A stretch of 64,000 nt of DNA from Amoebophrya sp. A120 (GCA_905178155.1 CAJINV010000011.1:132598-196597); one strand, 5' to 3'; numbered from the stretch's first letter, positions 46,201 to 58,982 are shown. Translations and numbers: made by a program. Notes: generated by a model not told the origin, from the sequence alone.

Positions 46201-49200
46201 CTGTACTTCAGGGTGAAATACACGTAGTTGGCCGTTTTTTTGTTCGCGGGCCTTCTGTATGGACTTGAAAAGTTTTCGTACTCACTGGAGCATAGCAATT
46301 TCTAATTCTATCGCAATTACGCATAACAAATCTTTATTTTCGCAAGGTATTAAGTCAGCGATGGCAATCAAAATAAATCCCGTTTCTGTCATGCTGAGAA
46401 AGAAGTTTGTAAATGCAATTTCTACGACCAGTAAGCATGCTACTTTTGCAATCCATAGTCTGCGCACCTCCCTTCGCACCGAGTCCGACAGACTGTTCAC
46501 AGCTGCTTCGTACGCTTCCAAGGACGAAAACTTGTCAGACCAAAACGCGGTGCTGCTGAGTGCCTGCTTTTTAATCTTGCCTCCCTCAGTGTGACAACGC
46601 GGCATCACACCTTTTCCAAGTCCACCGTCCCCGGCATCCTCGGCGGCATCACCGCTGTCCTCTGCGGAGCAAGTCGACGATGTCGTGTTTTTCGGAGGTT
46701 GGCAGCTGTGGTTGAATGGAGTTGGAGACCGAAACGTGAAATAGCAGTATGTTCAAAAAGAAGTTATGTTGCTGCTCATCAACAAGATCAACATCGAGTG
46801 TTGCCGCGATAATTATCACTAAAACTAAAAGTGGACTTGCAAGAAATATAACATCATCAAGCTAATAAGTATGGACGCCGCCACAAAACGCGTACCGGCA
46901 CCCAGCGGTGGACATCGCGTACATGAGATGAATAACCGCAGAAAAGTCCTCTACCTGCTGTTTTCCAGGTTCTCTCCGAAAGAAGCACACCGGGTTTCTG
47001 TCAGATCCACAATTCTCGCTCCAAGGTGCTCCACCAGCACTTTTTGTGAGACAAGGCGCGTCACCCCCGTCTGGTGTCCAACCGGAACTTCGAAAGCATC
47101 GTACATCGAAGCGAGCTTGGCGTCGATGAGGATTTGCACCGTGCCCGCACTTGTGTAGCAGCTTCCTCGATCGCTTTCTAGCGTGGTGGCAGGAATGTCT
47201 CTTCGTCTTTCTGCTACGGCTGGACACACATGATTCGACGAGAGGGGCGCGGTTGTTTTCGGGGGCAGTCTGCGAGTCTCCGGCGGTTTTTCTTTTTCGC
47301 TGGTTGAAGATATGCCAAACGCGGAACAAGCACCTGTGGCACCACCACCATCGTCCGTCGCCGGCAATTTCGAATCCTCTGTTACTTCATCGTGCTTTGA
47401 GCCACCGCTTGCAGAAGTTCCATTTTGGCCACTTTCGATCCAGTCAGACGATGCAGCTGCGGCTTCCTCCGTCATGCGCACTTCTAGCGGCGAGAACGGC
47501 CCGATGGAGCCTGGTTGCTGATAGAACTCTGCAACAACGTCGGAGGCGAGTTGCAGTCCGGTCGTCTTCGTGTCTAGACGGTCACACGAGGAAAGCATGC
47601 ACAGAAATTTTTGTCTCGTGCTAGAATGGTTTTCATCCAACGAAGGTATTTTAAAGCTTCGCAGCCCGTCCTGGTCCTGCGTGCCATGATCCCCACCCCA
47701 GCACGCCAGTGTTTTGTAGTCGGCTGACCGGCAAATGCGGGAAGAATCTTCAGGCAGGGTAATCGTTGGAGTTTGTTCTTGGATGTTTTTCTGCAAAAAT
47801 GATCCGGACGTCGCGGCAGTCCCACTCGGCGCGACAGCACCACCGCGTCCCATCACCAGCACGTTATCGCTGTTTAATTTTTCCGGTCCGCCGTGACGAG
47901 AGGGGAGTTCTATCGAGTGCTGCAGCATCTTTGGCGTGAGCACGAGCGGCCCAAATGTGGGTATGACGCCTCGAAGGAGCGGTCTCCTCACTCCTAATCT
48001 GACGTGCTGTTCTTGTTCCTCCGTTTCCCGGAAGAGGAGTTGAAGCAGATACCAGGCGTCCAGAGCAGCGTAGCGCTTTTGGTCCGCGGATAAGGGCCGC
48101 TGTGCCCAATCTGAGCACTGCTCCGCTTTGGACATCTCGTGCCCGAGCTCTTCACGCACGCGGGTCTGCAACGACGGCAGCTGGTCACGAGCTTTTCTCA
48201 CAGTGCTACTTCGCTTGTTCTCATTCCCGCGCGGCCCATGCGAAGAAGAGGATGAAGAAGCCGGGCTTGTTTTCATCGCGCCCTCCGTCTCGTCTTCGCG
48301 GTGATTCGGGCTTGCTGACGAATGTTGAATTTCTCCCGGAACAATGGTTACGCTTATGCCCGAATCCGATTCAGACACGGGAGACGGACTGCGAGCAAGG
48401 ACGGACACATCAGAGACCCGCGGCTGCAGGTCCACAACGGCATAGTGCAGGTTCTTGGGCTGCTGCCACCAGGCAAACGAAACTGCGATTTTGGCCAAAT
48501 CGTTCATCGGGGCGAAGGCGTACATGCGCTCAGACGCCAGAATCCACTCTAGGAATTCCATCAGCAACTTGCTCTGCCGAAACTGCTGAATGTCGAAGAG
48601 AAAGATCCGGCAAGATGATGAGGAACAATCTCTCCTTCCCGCAAGAGCATCATCTCCTTGGCTTCGTTGTCCGGCGGGTTGTTGTCTCGCCGATGGTTCT
48701 GTGTTCGGCGCAACACAGATCGAGAGCACCTGGAGAAGGTAGTCTCCCGGCCGCCACTCGCAATCGACACACATGTATGAAGAGAGAGGGAATTGAATCT
48801 TCATGGGCACCAACTGAGATTTGACTTTGGCAAGCAACACAGACCGTCTTGCAACGGCAATAAGGCTGCAAGATTATAATCGCTTTTATTCGAACTTCAG
48901 CGGAAATCAATTTTTTCGTTCTTCTCGAACAATGTGGTGCTAGCAGGGAAGATTTGTCTTCTAAGAGTAGAAATACGCTATCCACTATCTTTTCGCATCG
49001 AAGAAAACCGATCGCGCGTTCTAACTGGTCCTCCGTATCAACCCACGTTGTAGCCGAGTGCAGCGCGGCAAGATGCAGCCCGTCCTCCGGTGGCGTGTCT
49101 GCATGTTGTGCGCTGTGCTGGCCCTCTCCGTGCTCAACAGCTGATGTGGAGAGCTCTAGTACCTGAACTTCACCTAAAACTGCCATAGTTTCCCCCTCGT

Positions 49201-49288
49201 TCCTGCAGGAATGCTCTTCTGTCGTGGGCGAGTCGCACATGCGGCCTGGTGGAGGCATCGTGTTCAAGCAGCAGGATGGATCCGGCAT
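43271..49288 (-). CDS. EXD2-like DEDDy 3'-5' exonuclease, 7 exons
   Basis: Exons 49288-48946, 48836-46962, 46709-46463, 46257-46196, 45878-45629, 45432-45390 and 45118-43271 give 4668 nt, 1,555 aa plus stop. The exonuclease domain has motif I VDCEW (Asp and Glu, near residue 139), motif II NDLAKIA (near 226) and motif III YAALDAWYLLQLL (Tyr and Asp, near 373), with a long Ser-rich insert between II and III. Further on it follows EXD2: VYGNCSIIARDGELL, then ICVCCGAERNYVRFKIVPT, VYRKHFPEEF, SHDVVLLC, and late RMWREHFLDLEKPKFMP. EXD2 proteins degrade DNA or RNA from 3' ends in genome maintenance and mitochondria. This protein is much longer than the roughly 620-residue animal form because of low-complexity inserts. 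Both key homology joins (CVCC-GAERN, VPT-VYRKHFP) fall exactly at direct repeats. Confidence 0.85.
45119..45389 (-). mobile_element. introner-like intron with terminal inverted repeats
   Basis: 271 nt, inverted ends gtacaaagctgtccgggtcg and cccagaaatttttgcaacac. Removing it at a shared ACA joins KIVPT to VYRKHFP, as in EXD2 relatives. Confidence 0.8.
45433..45628 (-). other. intron, ACAG repeats
   Basis: 196 nt between ACAG at 45429-45432 and 45625-45628. Joining gives ICVCC-GAERNYVRF, matching the cysteine motif of EXD2 proteins. Confidence 0.75.
45879..46195 (-). other. intron, ACGGAGT repeats
   Basis: 317 nt between perfect 7-bp repeats at 45872-45878 and 46189-46195. Joining gives TLKYSADS-VYGNCS. 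catgacaa-type motifs lie inside both ends. Confidence 0.8.
46710..46961 (-). other. intron, GCTGT repeats
   Basis: 252 nt between GCTGT at 46705-46709 and 46957-46961. Joining gives FGENLENS-CQPPKN in frame. Confidence 0.6.
48837..48945 (-). other. intron, GCWAGCA repeats
   Basis: 109 nt between GCAAGCA (48830-48836) and GCTAGCA (48939-48945). Joining gives EDKSSLLA-KVKSQL just before the DCEW motif. Confidence 0.75.
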
Positions 49289-52200
49289 GTGATATCTAAC
49301 CACTGTGTCGAAAACCTAGTGAGTGAATGACTTATTCAACTGACGGGGCTACTGGAGGGAATTATTGAGTTTCTATTCTGCTACGTTTCCTGAGCAGCGT
49401 GAAAAAAATACACAACCGAGGTCTTTGCCTGCTCATGGGGCGACTGTGTGAAACAACGATCCGGTAGAAAAAACATCATTGTTGATGTGTGGACCACACA
49501 TACAACGACATCTTTAGATTCAGTTTGCAATACAAGAAGCATCTGATCGTCCCTGCCTGGAGATTTCAAGACTTCTACGGATGAAAAAGTGTGCTGCTGA
49601 TAAATAGTACGGAATACTTTTGATTTGCGGGGCCACCTGGTTCGGCTTCAAGATTCGATTCTCGGACATAGATCTCAATGACCGAGATTTGTTCAACAGT
49701 GTGTGCCAAGTGTGAAGATGATCGCGATCATCAGAGCGCCCACACAGCTATCGGATGTGTTGGCAGTTAACGATATGCAGATTGATCGCTATCACGAATT
49801 TTGCAACATCCTCCACAATTGATCTTCTGCGGCACGGCCACAAACGAGCCTCATAGGGACAACAGAGACCGATCACGAAGCAGTCTGTAGTAAGTACTCT
49901 CATTGCTCACAGAGATATGTAGTTCATACTGCTCGGTCGATAATACAACTGACAGTCTTCCTCATCAAACTATAGTATGACGCGTCGTGCCCGCGACTTA
50001 TTACCTACAGGACCAAAAAGCCTAGGGCAAAGTTTGCACAGGAATTCGCTACGACAATAGAGAATCTAGGTGCATACCAGTACAAGAGTTCTGCTGCCTC
50101 TCAAACCGATGCTCGTTCAGGTCGGAAAAAACCCGTTACTTACTATACAACGGGACGAATGTTGGCACTTATTCATGCTACTACAACTTACGTACTCTAC
50201 TTACAACGATACTGCGTATATGGCGGGACTGCATGGCCATTGCGTGTTTAAAAATGCGGACGGCGTCATCTTCTGTAGTGAAGCCGCTTGATGACGGAGC
50301 AGGGAGGAAGTTGCGAGCGGCCACGAGAATCTCCAATCGCAGGCTGATGACGCTGCTGGGCGGGGTGTAACCTGATCCAGTATGTGTGTTTTTGGAATAG
50401 CCGACCATTTTTTTCATATCATTCCTTGCCTGTGACGCATTTTTCGACATTTTAGAAGATTTGTCGTCCGGGTTGAAAAGTGGTGACAAACTCCTTCCGA
50501 CAACTGCCTGTACGTTAGTGCTCAGGTGGCAACAATAGCGCTCTTTTGTAAGAACGAGTCTCCACCTGACCGACTGCTAGTGACCGAGCGCTAGTCAGAT
50601 AGTGGAGATTCGAACATTTTTTAAACACAACCCCATCTGCACACGACCTTCGCAGCATAATACTTTTCTAAATATAAGTATGCGAGATTGCAAGAAGATC
50701 TTGTCTGCGCTCTGTCATGAATTCTGTCTGCAACGTCGGAGCTTGAGCTGCATTGCGACACCTACTTTCGCTCTAATGAATTTCGAATCACAGCCGGCTG
50801 CATGATCTCAGCTTGTACTGCTCAGAGGTTGGTGCGACATCTTCAGTCTGGTTTTTTCAATCTGACTACGCACTAAGGACCGCACGCGAGTCGGACGAAG
50901 CTTGAAAAATAAAGAGTCGTGTTCCTCATCACAGGAGCCATCATTGATCTAAAATTGCAGCGCAGAAGTGCTGCGCCTCAAGTTGCGTGTAGGGTATTTT
51001 TTCTTTGCGTTGGGGTTTGGCCGTGCAATTATTTCCTGGCCGTCGAGAAGCCTCTAATACAACATCACTTGTTGCGCTGCAGCGTTCTTCGATAATAACC
51101 TTAGGAGATACTTACAACTTCCTGGTTCATAAGTCCTGCCGATGACACTGCCTGCAAAGTGGTGCTCAGCTGCACTCAGTCTGTATTTCTCCACCTGACC
51201 GACTGCTAATAAAACCGAGCGCTAGTCAGATGTGGAGAGATCGAAAGGACGAGGAGACAAGGTTTTGTGATCTTCACACCATTGCGATTGCAGGAGCACG
51301 TCATAGTCCTCTAGAGTTACGTGCAACATAGGTTTTTCCTGTAAAAGTGGTGACAGAGTCCTGCCGATGACACTGCCTGCAAAGTGGTGCTCAGAAGTCA
51401 ATATTTCTTTGTAAGTCTCCACCTGACCGAGGGCTAAATAAAACCGAGCGCTAGTCAGGGAAAGACATCTGCTTTTTCGTCATCTTCACACCCTTGCAGG
51501 AGCACGGCATAGTTCTCTGTAGTAGAGATATGCAACATGATCTGCCCTCATATCTTTGTTTTTTCTGGGACCACATGATCTTCTTCAAGCTTGAGCTTCT
51601 ATTGATAGACTATAACTTTTCGGCTGTTCTGCTCCCTTCACTACTATAGTAAGTTGCTCTTCAGTGCAGGAGATCGTAACGGAAGGTTTCTGACCACCAG
51701 AGCGGCTGCAGCTCGCTGCTCAGAGCTTGCTACGGTTTTTTGGCTTTTCATCCTATCTGACTGCGCAGAGCGGAATAAATACCACACTTGCAAGTTCCTC
51801 ATCACATGAGCAGCATTTCGCCTTATGGAAAAAAATAACTTTCACCACTGTTACAATTAACTCAGATGATTGCGTTGTTTTCAATTGGTATGATCCATCC
51901 CTTACCGCTCTTTTCAGAGCTACACAGCAGAATTTCAGGAGAAAGCATGCGCCTAGTACTAGCGCCATTGCTGTCGTTCTAGTAAGCTGTAGCCCATCAT
52001 CAATGCGGAAGGCGAAGGGATTTTTTTTCTAGAAAGAAATAGGTATCATTCAAATGCAGTACCTGGTAGATCATGATCAACACACACCTTTCCACTGTAG
52101 CGCTATTGTCGACGGCCAACCATTTGACCAGAGAAACACTATAAACGCACAGACACAACAACCTGAGGATGTTTGAAAACGCGTGCGAAAAACAGAAATA

Positions 52201-52301
52201 CCTGTGCGGCCACTCGGCTAACAGTATTGGTGGAACCAAAACGTGGAAGAACTTGCGCATCACGCAGAGCTCGAGTAAGTAGGTGGCGCGGCCCAGATTC
52301 A
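49289..52301. other. intergenic with repeated stem-loop
   Basis: No supported protein gene over 3 kb. It contains the three stem-loop copies listed separately. Confidence 0.55.
50476..51465 (+). repeat. three diverged copies of a stem-loop repeat
   Basis: A unit of about 125 bp occurs at about 50476-50607, 51120-51243 and 51345-51465. It has a leader (cctgccgatgacactgcctg, aaagtggtgctcag) and a hairpin: ctccacctgac...gtcagatgtggag at 50560-50607 and 51189-51237, with the core gaccgagcgctagtcag. Copy 3 (51417-51457) lacks the outer stem closure. Strand is arbitrary. It could be a small RNA family or a mobile repeat. Confidence 0.6.
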
Positions 52302-55300
52302 TCATTTTTCTGCCTCTCGATCTTGCAGAAAATTGCCGCGGCGAGTGAGACTTTCATACGCCCCTTTTCTCCATGGATTTCGGTCGGACCGGAAGACTCG
52401 CTCGAGAAGCGCGACGAGCTCCCGGCGCTGCTCCACGCGTGTGCAGGGAAAATCTTCACCTCGCCAAGTTTGTCCTGCCTGGCCGGTGGTGCGGCCAAGG
52501 TCAGCATGCGCTCTTTCCAGCACCGGCCCAAGCGACGTCACCGGCATCTTCATGTGGTCTGCAGTGGGCTCATTTTCCCGTAGTTCTGATTCCCCAAGAA
52601 AGTCGCGCAGCTCCGCTACAGCAGCACGCACGTTCTTGACCGCGATGTTGAATTGGACAGCGACATGCGGGAGCGAGAACGCGCACGGACTGTGTTCATC
52701 GTCCTGTCGATCGGATTGACGCAGCCCGGTAGAAGTTCTTGCGATCGCCCGTAGGGACACCTGGTTGACGCACTCAAAGGTAAATTGTTCGTCCAAAAAG
52801 CGGGTGCTGGCCGAAGGCGATCCCGATCTCGCTCTCCCGCCGCTGCGCTTGGAATAGATGCAATGGCGCTGCCACGAGTTCTGATGTTGTCCTCTGCAGT
52901 CATTCCCTATCATGTCCGGTAGTTCCGCGGTGAATGGCGCGGCGCTCGGGATACTTTTCGTGTAAAGGACGTGGACGTAGTTCTTGCAGGGCTCATCTCG
53001 TCGTGGTCCTGCTTCAACACCCGCTCCACCGTGGCTTTCGCCTGACGTTGTAGACATTTCACCTCCTGTACCTCCGGGGCGTCTTGTAGCCGCACCTCCG
53101 CTGGTCGTGGGAAAGAGCACCTGATCCACCTCTTGCGGTGTGGTCAGGAAGGGGTCTGATGCAGCTCTCGACGACGTCTCATCTAGAGCCAGTACTGACC
53201 ATTTGAATAAACGAGCTGTCGAAGGAGTGCGGGGGCAGCTCGACTGCGTAGTTGTACCGAAATTATCCCTCACCAGCTCGCCCACGATGCAGTGTCGGCG
53301 GGAAACGTACACGGTTTTCCTGTGTGGCCAGCTGCGCACGTAGATGCCGCTGACGCAGGCCGGCGACCGTACGACGAAGGAATCCGGATGCACAAGCTCC
53401 GCGTTGCGCGATAGTGAAAGAGGCGACGACGGCAGAAGCGGTTCTTCTTCCGCGGTAGGTTGTGAGTCCCTAGTACCTTCTCGTAGCAGCGGTTCTCGCG
53501 AGGGTGTGACCAGAGTGGAAGATGAAGCAGGCTCGACTTGTTTCAGAGCGGATGAACCAACGCCTGCATGCGCGGACCGCGGTTCGACGCTTCTTGACTC
53601 CCAGGGATAATACTCGAGCAGTTTTTCTCGAAACGGGCCTTCCATTCGACCTCGCAGTTGCTCGAGCTTGCCCTCATCTCGAGAGGAAAACGCGTTCCAC
53701 AGTACGGTGGCTTCCTCTAGGCCAGAATTGCTTGCCGCTGGACTCTTGCTTTGATTTTCGGTCGTGGACACCTTCGATTTCATTCTGAGATGCGGGCTGT
53801 CCTTGTCAGTAGTACCCGAAGTCGACGACACTTGTTCAGACGGATTCTGAAGATGACGGGTGTAGTAGTCTTTTAGATCCGCCACGAACGTTGAGCACCC
53901 GCCAACGATTTCTGGCAGCTTTAGTAGCTCGGAGTAGGAGCAGATTGTCCGATCGCCATCATATATCTCCAGGGCAACCTGCAGGGACACCTTGCGCCAG
54001 AGTAAAAAGCAAAAAGGCCATCGCTACGAAGCAATCGCGTTTGCTCCTGTCAGCATTCATTTACGAACAAAATTTGCCGGAAGAGTTTCATTTTCTATTT
54101 TCTACATCCTTGTTCAGGATCACGATTTATGCTGCAAGTCAGGCTGTGGCAAAACGTAGAAATATAGCAGACTTTATTCCACAGCAGCACATACACATAG
54201 AAATAAATCGCAGAGCGATAATGTAGTGACGGCCTTTTGCGGGTTCTTGCCGTAGTCGTCGGAGGCAAATCAGTTGGGCGAACTTGGGCTGCAAAGCCTC
54301 GTACACTGACCATATGTAGTTCTTGTTTGTCCACCTGGGTCGCGCAGACGCCGCTCTTTGGGCCGCGCCTGGTGTGTTTATCTGCGTTTCGTCTGCGTTC
54401 CCGCGGCTAGTCCATGAGGTCAAGTTGCCCTGCTCCGGAGGTAGAGGGTCCGTAGGAGGCGGTAGTTTTGATGACTTTGTTTCATCCACCATGGAAGTCG
54501 GAGATGCCAGCGTGACAACTCCCTGCGTCATAGTTGCATGAGCCATAGGTGCCTTTGTGCCTGACGTGGAGAACTTACGTGCTGCTTCAACGTCGCCTCT
54601 TTGTTCCGCGAGCCGCACCTCTCGCTCGAGGAGCTCCGTGGTTAGCACTTTTTTCTTCAGGCCCATCTTCGCAACCTCGGCCAGCCATTCTTGGACGCGC
54701 TCTCTGGCAACTCGGGCATGATCTTCATCGGTGATTTTTTCGTTTGGCATATGAACGTCCTCGTGATTGAGGATGTTTGTTCCACGCGGAGGCCGCGTCC
54801 CCGGGGATATGACCACGTTCTGGTCGACACCTTTCATCCGTTGTCGAAATTTCTCGAAAAGGAACCGGTATTCTCTTGCCGTCACCCGGGGCGGACGATG
54901 TAGCGACACGCTTGTTCCCGGAAGTTTTTCCATAAAGGCCTGAAGCTCTCTCGCTGAGCGAGGACCTAGTCGTCCTTCATAGCCCTGGTCCTGGCAGTAC
55001 TGGAGGATTTTCCGCCACTCCGCCCTTTCTTGGTACACTTGCAGCGTCACGGCCTCGTCGCGTGTCGTGTACCGGGGGTGTCGTAGTGTGTTCCCGCCAC
55101 CAGATTTTGTTTCTAGATTTATATCAGGCTGCACCACTACTTCTGAGGATCGCCTCCTGCACGTTGCCATGTTCCCCGCTCCTGTCTCAGGACTGCGATA
55201 GGTACTCGCGCCAGCGTCTCCTCCTGAGGTAGCCATGCCATCTGGGTCTGATTTTGAGGAGCGATTATAGTGTTGACGGATTTGGATTTCATCTTTACCA

Positions 55301-57346
55301 CCGCTCGCGGCGTCTCTCTCGTGCGACGGCAGCGCTGTCGTGTTTTTCCCGAATGCATCGAGGTGGTAGGGGAAGCGAAGGGGCAGACCTGCCCGGACGG
55401 CGATGCCCTTCCAGTGCGGGTCTGCAAAGGCCATCAGCAGGTACACGTCCTCATACCCGTTGGCCTCCCAGAACGGTAACAACTCGAGATATCGACTTGG
55501 GAAAAAACAAATCCTTTTGTCGCGCATTCAAACAAGATGAAGTGCTACATCTATATCGCGAACGGGTCAAAGTGCTTCAATACAAAAAAAACATAAACGT
55601 TTATCTACCGATGCAAACACTCTTCGAGAAGCCTGTCGGCTCGGGCGGTCCTCTATTGTCCACGGAGAAAAAAAGCTTGCTCTTCGTGTGGCGGTAGAAC
55701 CTTCAAATACTTCTTACAGCTCAAAGACTTAGTTTGCCATACGATATCGAAACCCAGGGCTTTATGTGCGCCACGAAGTCGGGTAGCACCTGTTCGGGAT
55801 GGAGGTGGTCTGGGAAGCAGTCCGCACAGCGCTGCAGGAACAGGAAGATTTGGCACCCGAGGACGACCCGCTTCACGGCGTTTGGCACACTGTATCCGAC
55901 AGTCAGAAGCAGATCCGATGGGGGGCTCGCCGAATTGGTCCCGCGCATCGTAGCCGCGCGCTCTACTTTGGCCGAACGAGCATCCGAGTTTTCCATTTTT
56001 GAGTTCCTGCAGGTTTCTTCTTGCCGGCAGCTACCAGCTGGGACTTCCTCTACTCCAGCTGCTTCTGCCCGCGGATATTTCATTGCCTGTCTATATTTGA
56101 CTAGGGCGGCCTGGTTCCAGCAGCTGCTTTGCATACGCATGTTCTCCTGCGCTTCTTTCGAACCATCTATCTCAGCGTTCCGTCGTGCGCCATCATCTTC
56201 AAAAACGTCGTTGGCCCCGCCGTGCTGCGTCACTTTCTTGAAGAATTGATCGTCGGTAAAGCCAATTGGTGGTGGTCTTGGAGAAGTACAGGCAGGAGGC
56301 TGCTGTGTCCTGAGCGGGACGACCTTCGAAGAATTTCCGTTAGCACCGACCACTGTTGTCGCTGCATCCTCCGTGAGCAGCGTAGTAGTGCCGACCACGG
56401 GGTGGTTTTGAAAAGTACCGGTAGCAGTCGTACTGGCACCACCTCCCCCTCCTGCACGAAGATTTCCAGTCAGCCCCCTTGCTCGTGGCGCAACGAGACC
56501 TCCGTGGGCCACGGCTGCGTCGCTGCCGCCTTGTTCGGACTCGACTTTTGCCATGACTCGCCCTCCTGGGAACGAGAAGTCAGACTCTTCGCTAGATGAA
56601 GGTGTAGTGGAGCCGCTCTCCTTTCTGCTGCTGCTTTTGCGCGGTGTGTCGAAGCATCCCGGACGACCCGGTTCGTGGGATGTGGCTGTGGCTGCTTCCG
56701 TGGGCAGCGGATGCTCACACTCTGTAGGCACTGCCAGTTTTGGAAGTTCTTCCAATGCCGCTCCTGCGGCCTCCTTCGGCAGCACCGGGTTCATCTGATG
56801 CTTGCAGTCGGTAGTAGCAGCACCGCCTGCATCCTTTCGTAGTTTTTGTCTCTCCACTGCAGTATGTCGATCAAGAAACTCGTGGAAACGGCGGATGCCA
56901 GGCCCGAACTCCTCCTGCAGCTGCGGATACCGCAGACCAATACCTCCGTGCTGGAAAAGGCCTAAGCGATGCGAGACGAGTCGCTCGCAGAAATGCACGA
57001 TCGAGTTGGAACTGGCTAGGTAGTTTCCGAGAATCGCTTTGGCCACACTGCGGGCCTCCTCGTCGCATACACCGAGGATCGCATCACAAAAATTGAAAAG
57101 AATCAACTTGTTGTCGTGGTTTTGCGAGTCGTCCGGCAGCGGAGCGGTCTGGTGTCGCAGTCGCGGCAAGCTGTGCCGGTCATTTATCCTCCCGGACACG
57201 GTTGGGGACGTGTGGATTGACACCGCCTTTCTTTGCGGCCAGAGATGGCACTCCGTGTGTTGCTCGTTGTTAGAACTCAAGGCGATATTAGCTGACTTCG
57301 TGTAGTCGGAACCCTCGTCGCAAAAATCCCGGTGCATTTGGAGCAT
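52302..57346 (-). CDS. unidentified 1,523-aa protein, 3 exons
   Basis: Not recognised. Exons 57346-55753, 55466-54207 and 54019-52302 give 4572 nt, exactly 1,524 codons. The joins use CTGGG (FVAHIKPW-EANGYEDVYLL) and GCGAT (GRHYIIALR-WPFCFLLW) on the coding strand. The protein is largely polar with long Ser/Thr/Pro/Gly-rich stretches between short folded segments: FCDAILGVCDEEARSVAKA, EDVYLLMAFADPHWKGIAV, REYRFLFEKFRQRMK, IIALRWPFCFLLWRK (possible membrane segment) and VALEIYDGDRTICSY. The start is the first ATG in the frame (MLQMHRDFCDEG); the frame is open to 57511 without ATG, so an upstream exon is possible. Confidence 0.6.
54025..54211 (-). other. intron, ATCGC repeats
   Basis: 187 nt between ATCGC at 54020-54024 and 54207-54211. 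It links two large open frames that otherwise look like separate genes. Confidence 0.6.
55472..55757 (-). other. intron, CCCAG repeats
   Basis: 286 nt between CCCAG at 55467-55471 and 55753-55757, in frame. A longer repeat, GATATCGA (55488-55495, 55743-55750), lies just inside, but splicing there breaks the frame. Confidence 0.55.
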
Positions 57347-57599
57347 CCCCGTTGACGGCTCAATGCAGCTGGCATACCTGGTAGACGTGTAAGTAGAACC
57401 AGCAGTAGAATTCGATCCACTTTTATACGTCAAAATTTTAGGAGAAGAAGCATGAGGGCGGAAAACTTGTGACCGGTATAGCTCCGGGTTCCGCTTACGG
57501 GGTGCACTCAAGCTGCAGGGTTTCGTCTACTATCAACAAACATAGTTCCTGCTCATTTTCATTTACTCGCTCTAGTTCATTGCTAATACATCACCGGCG

Positions 57600-58200
57600 C
57601 TACCGATCGCAAAGACCGTCCCTTTCGGCCGCCTTTTTTCGGTCCGGGAGGAGCCGCGTCACCTCCAACACGACGTTGTTCGGCGACTGCGCAGCCCGCG
57701 CTAGCATGTCGCCGACCCTCCGGGCCTCGACCGGCGTCCGGACGCAAATGTCTTTTTCCCCATTCACCGCGAGAAGCTTTGCGTAGGTGGGGAACTCGTG
57801 CTCGTGCTTCGCTAGTGCGCTCAACACAAGAGCTATGGCCCTGCCATCGTCCTCCGCCTCTTCCGCTTGTTCTACTCCGCGCAGAAAACATTTTTTGTCG
57901 ATGAATCGCAGTACTACATTCCCGTCACACGTCACGGTGAGCACTTCTGCGCAGCGAGAAAAATCCCGTCCCGATTCGCAGGTAATGAGCCAGCTGGTGT
58001 TCCACGCGATAGACTGGCAGCTACGGGTGCCAGCATCTTCCAGCTATGCAATGCAGAATCATCGTGGTCGCTATTTCGTAAAACTAGTACAGTCAATTGC
58101 ACGGAAAAGTAAGAGGCAGCAGGTGAAGATTGGTCATGAAAAAATATATATCAGAAGTACGATAACGACGAGAGAACGCGATAGTTTTGCACCGGATCAT
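57600..58200 (-). CDS. unidentified 142-aa protein, 2 exons
   Basis: Not recognised. Exons 58200-58176 and 58003-57600 join at a perfect 9-bp repeat to give 429 nt: MIRCKTIAWNTSWLITCESG, then an apparently soluble mixed domain (CDGNVVLRFIDKKCFLRGVE, AIALVLSALAKHEHEFP) and a basic end. It is one of the smallest complete gene models here. An open frame upstream (58197-58760) without a clear start could be its leader or a separate coding piece. Confidence 0.55.
58013..58184 (-). other. intron, perfect 9-bp ACGCGATAG repeats
   Basis: 172 nt between ACGCGATAG at 58004-58012 and 58176-58184, the longest perfect intron-flanking repeat seen. The shared terminal inverted repeats are absent. Joining gives MIRCKTIA-WNTSWLI. 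Confidence 0.7.
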
Positions 58201-58982
58201 ACCAAGATGGTGGTCGGAAGCTCGTGTGCCCTTCGCCAATACGTCGGTCCGATGCCACCCGCGTTGAAGTACCAAACGGCGCCATACGGCTCGGGGTAGG
58301 TAGTCAAGAACAACATTTTCGAAGCTTCTTGTAGTGAGGACCTGCAGCTCGTGGTCCTGGGGCTTTTGTGTGATGCGGACGGCGGCATTGTGTTTGTGTA
58401 CGTGTTATTTCCGCAGAAAATGTTGTGACGTTTCTTATCGCGCTCTAGACGAGGAGAGTTGTCGTGGAGAAAACGTCGCTCGAATAATTCCTGGCTGGTA
58501 GGTGGGGTCGTGCAAGATAGAGTGACCGTGTGCCGCGAGAAACGGACAGAGAAGTTGGTCGTCGATCCGGCATTTTTTAGCACATCACGACCAGACGAAT
58601 TTGCGCCGTCTTGTTGAATCACCCCGCACCGCCACGGTTCGGGTCCGCGGAGTCGCAACGAAAGTTCTTCAATCTGCAGGTCTTGTTCCCTTATTTCTTC
58701 ATCGTCGCTCTCGCTGCTAATAGGGCGCGGAGGACCCCAGCTTCGTATATTTTGGATTTTTTTTGTCGAGTGATGAGTAACACACTATGCGGTTTTTACT
58801 GATGATGCAGATGAAGAAGTGAGTTTATTCATTCGAAAAAGGGCTGTACTGTTTAGAAAATGACCATTTGTGTGTAGCAGGCCTGGGCACTATATAAGGA
58901 AATCAAAATGACGTTCGGCAAATGTTGGTTTTTAAGGAAAAGTTCACTGGAGCAATTCTTTTGGTAGTTTTTTTTCAATGCT

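Noticed and set aside
49630-49665. tRNA-like gattcgattctcgg
   Set aside because: No D-arm, anticodon arm or acceptor stem could be found around it.
55488-55750. GATATCGA 8-bp repeat as the intron boundary
   Set aside because: Splicing there breaks the frame; the CCCAG repeat slightly outside keeps it.
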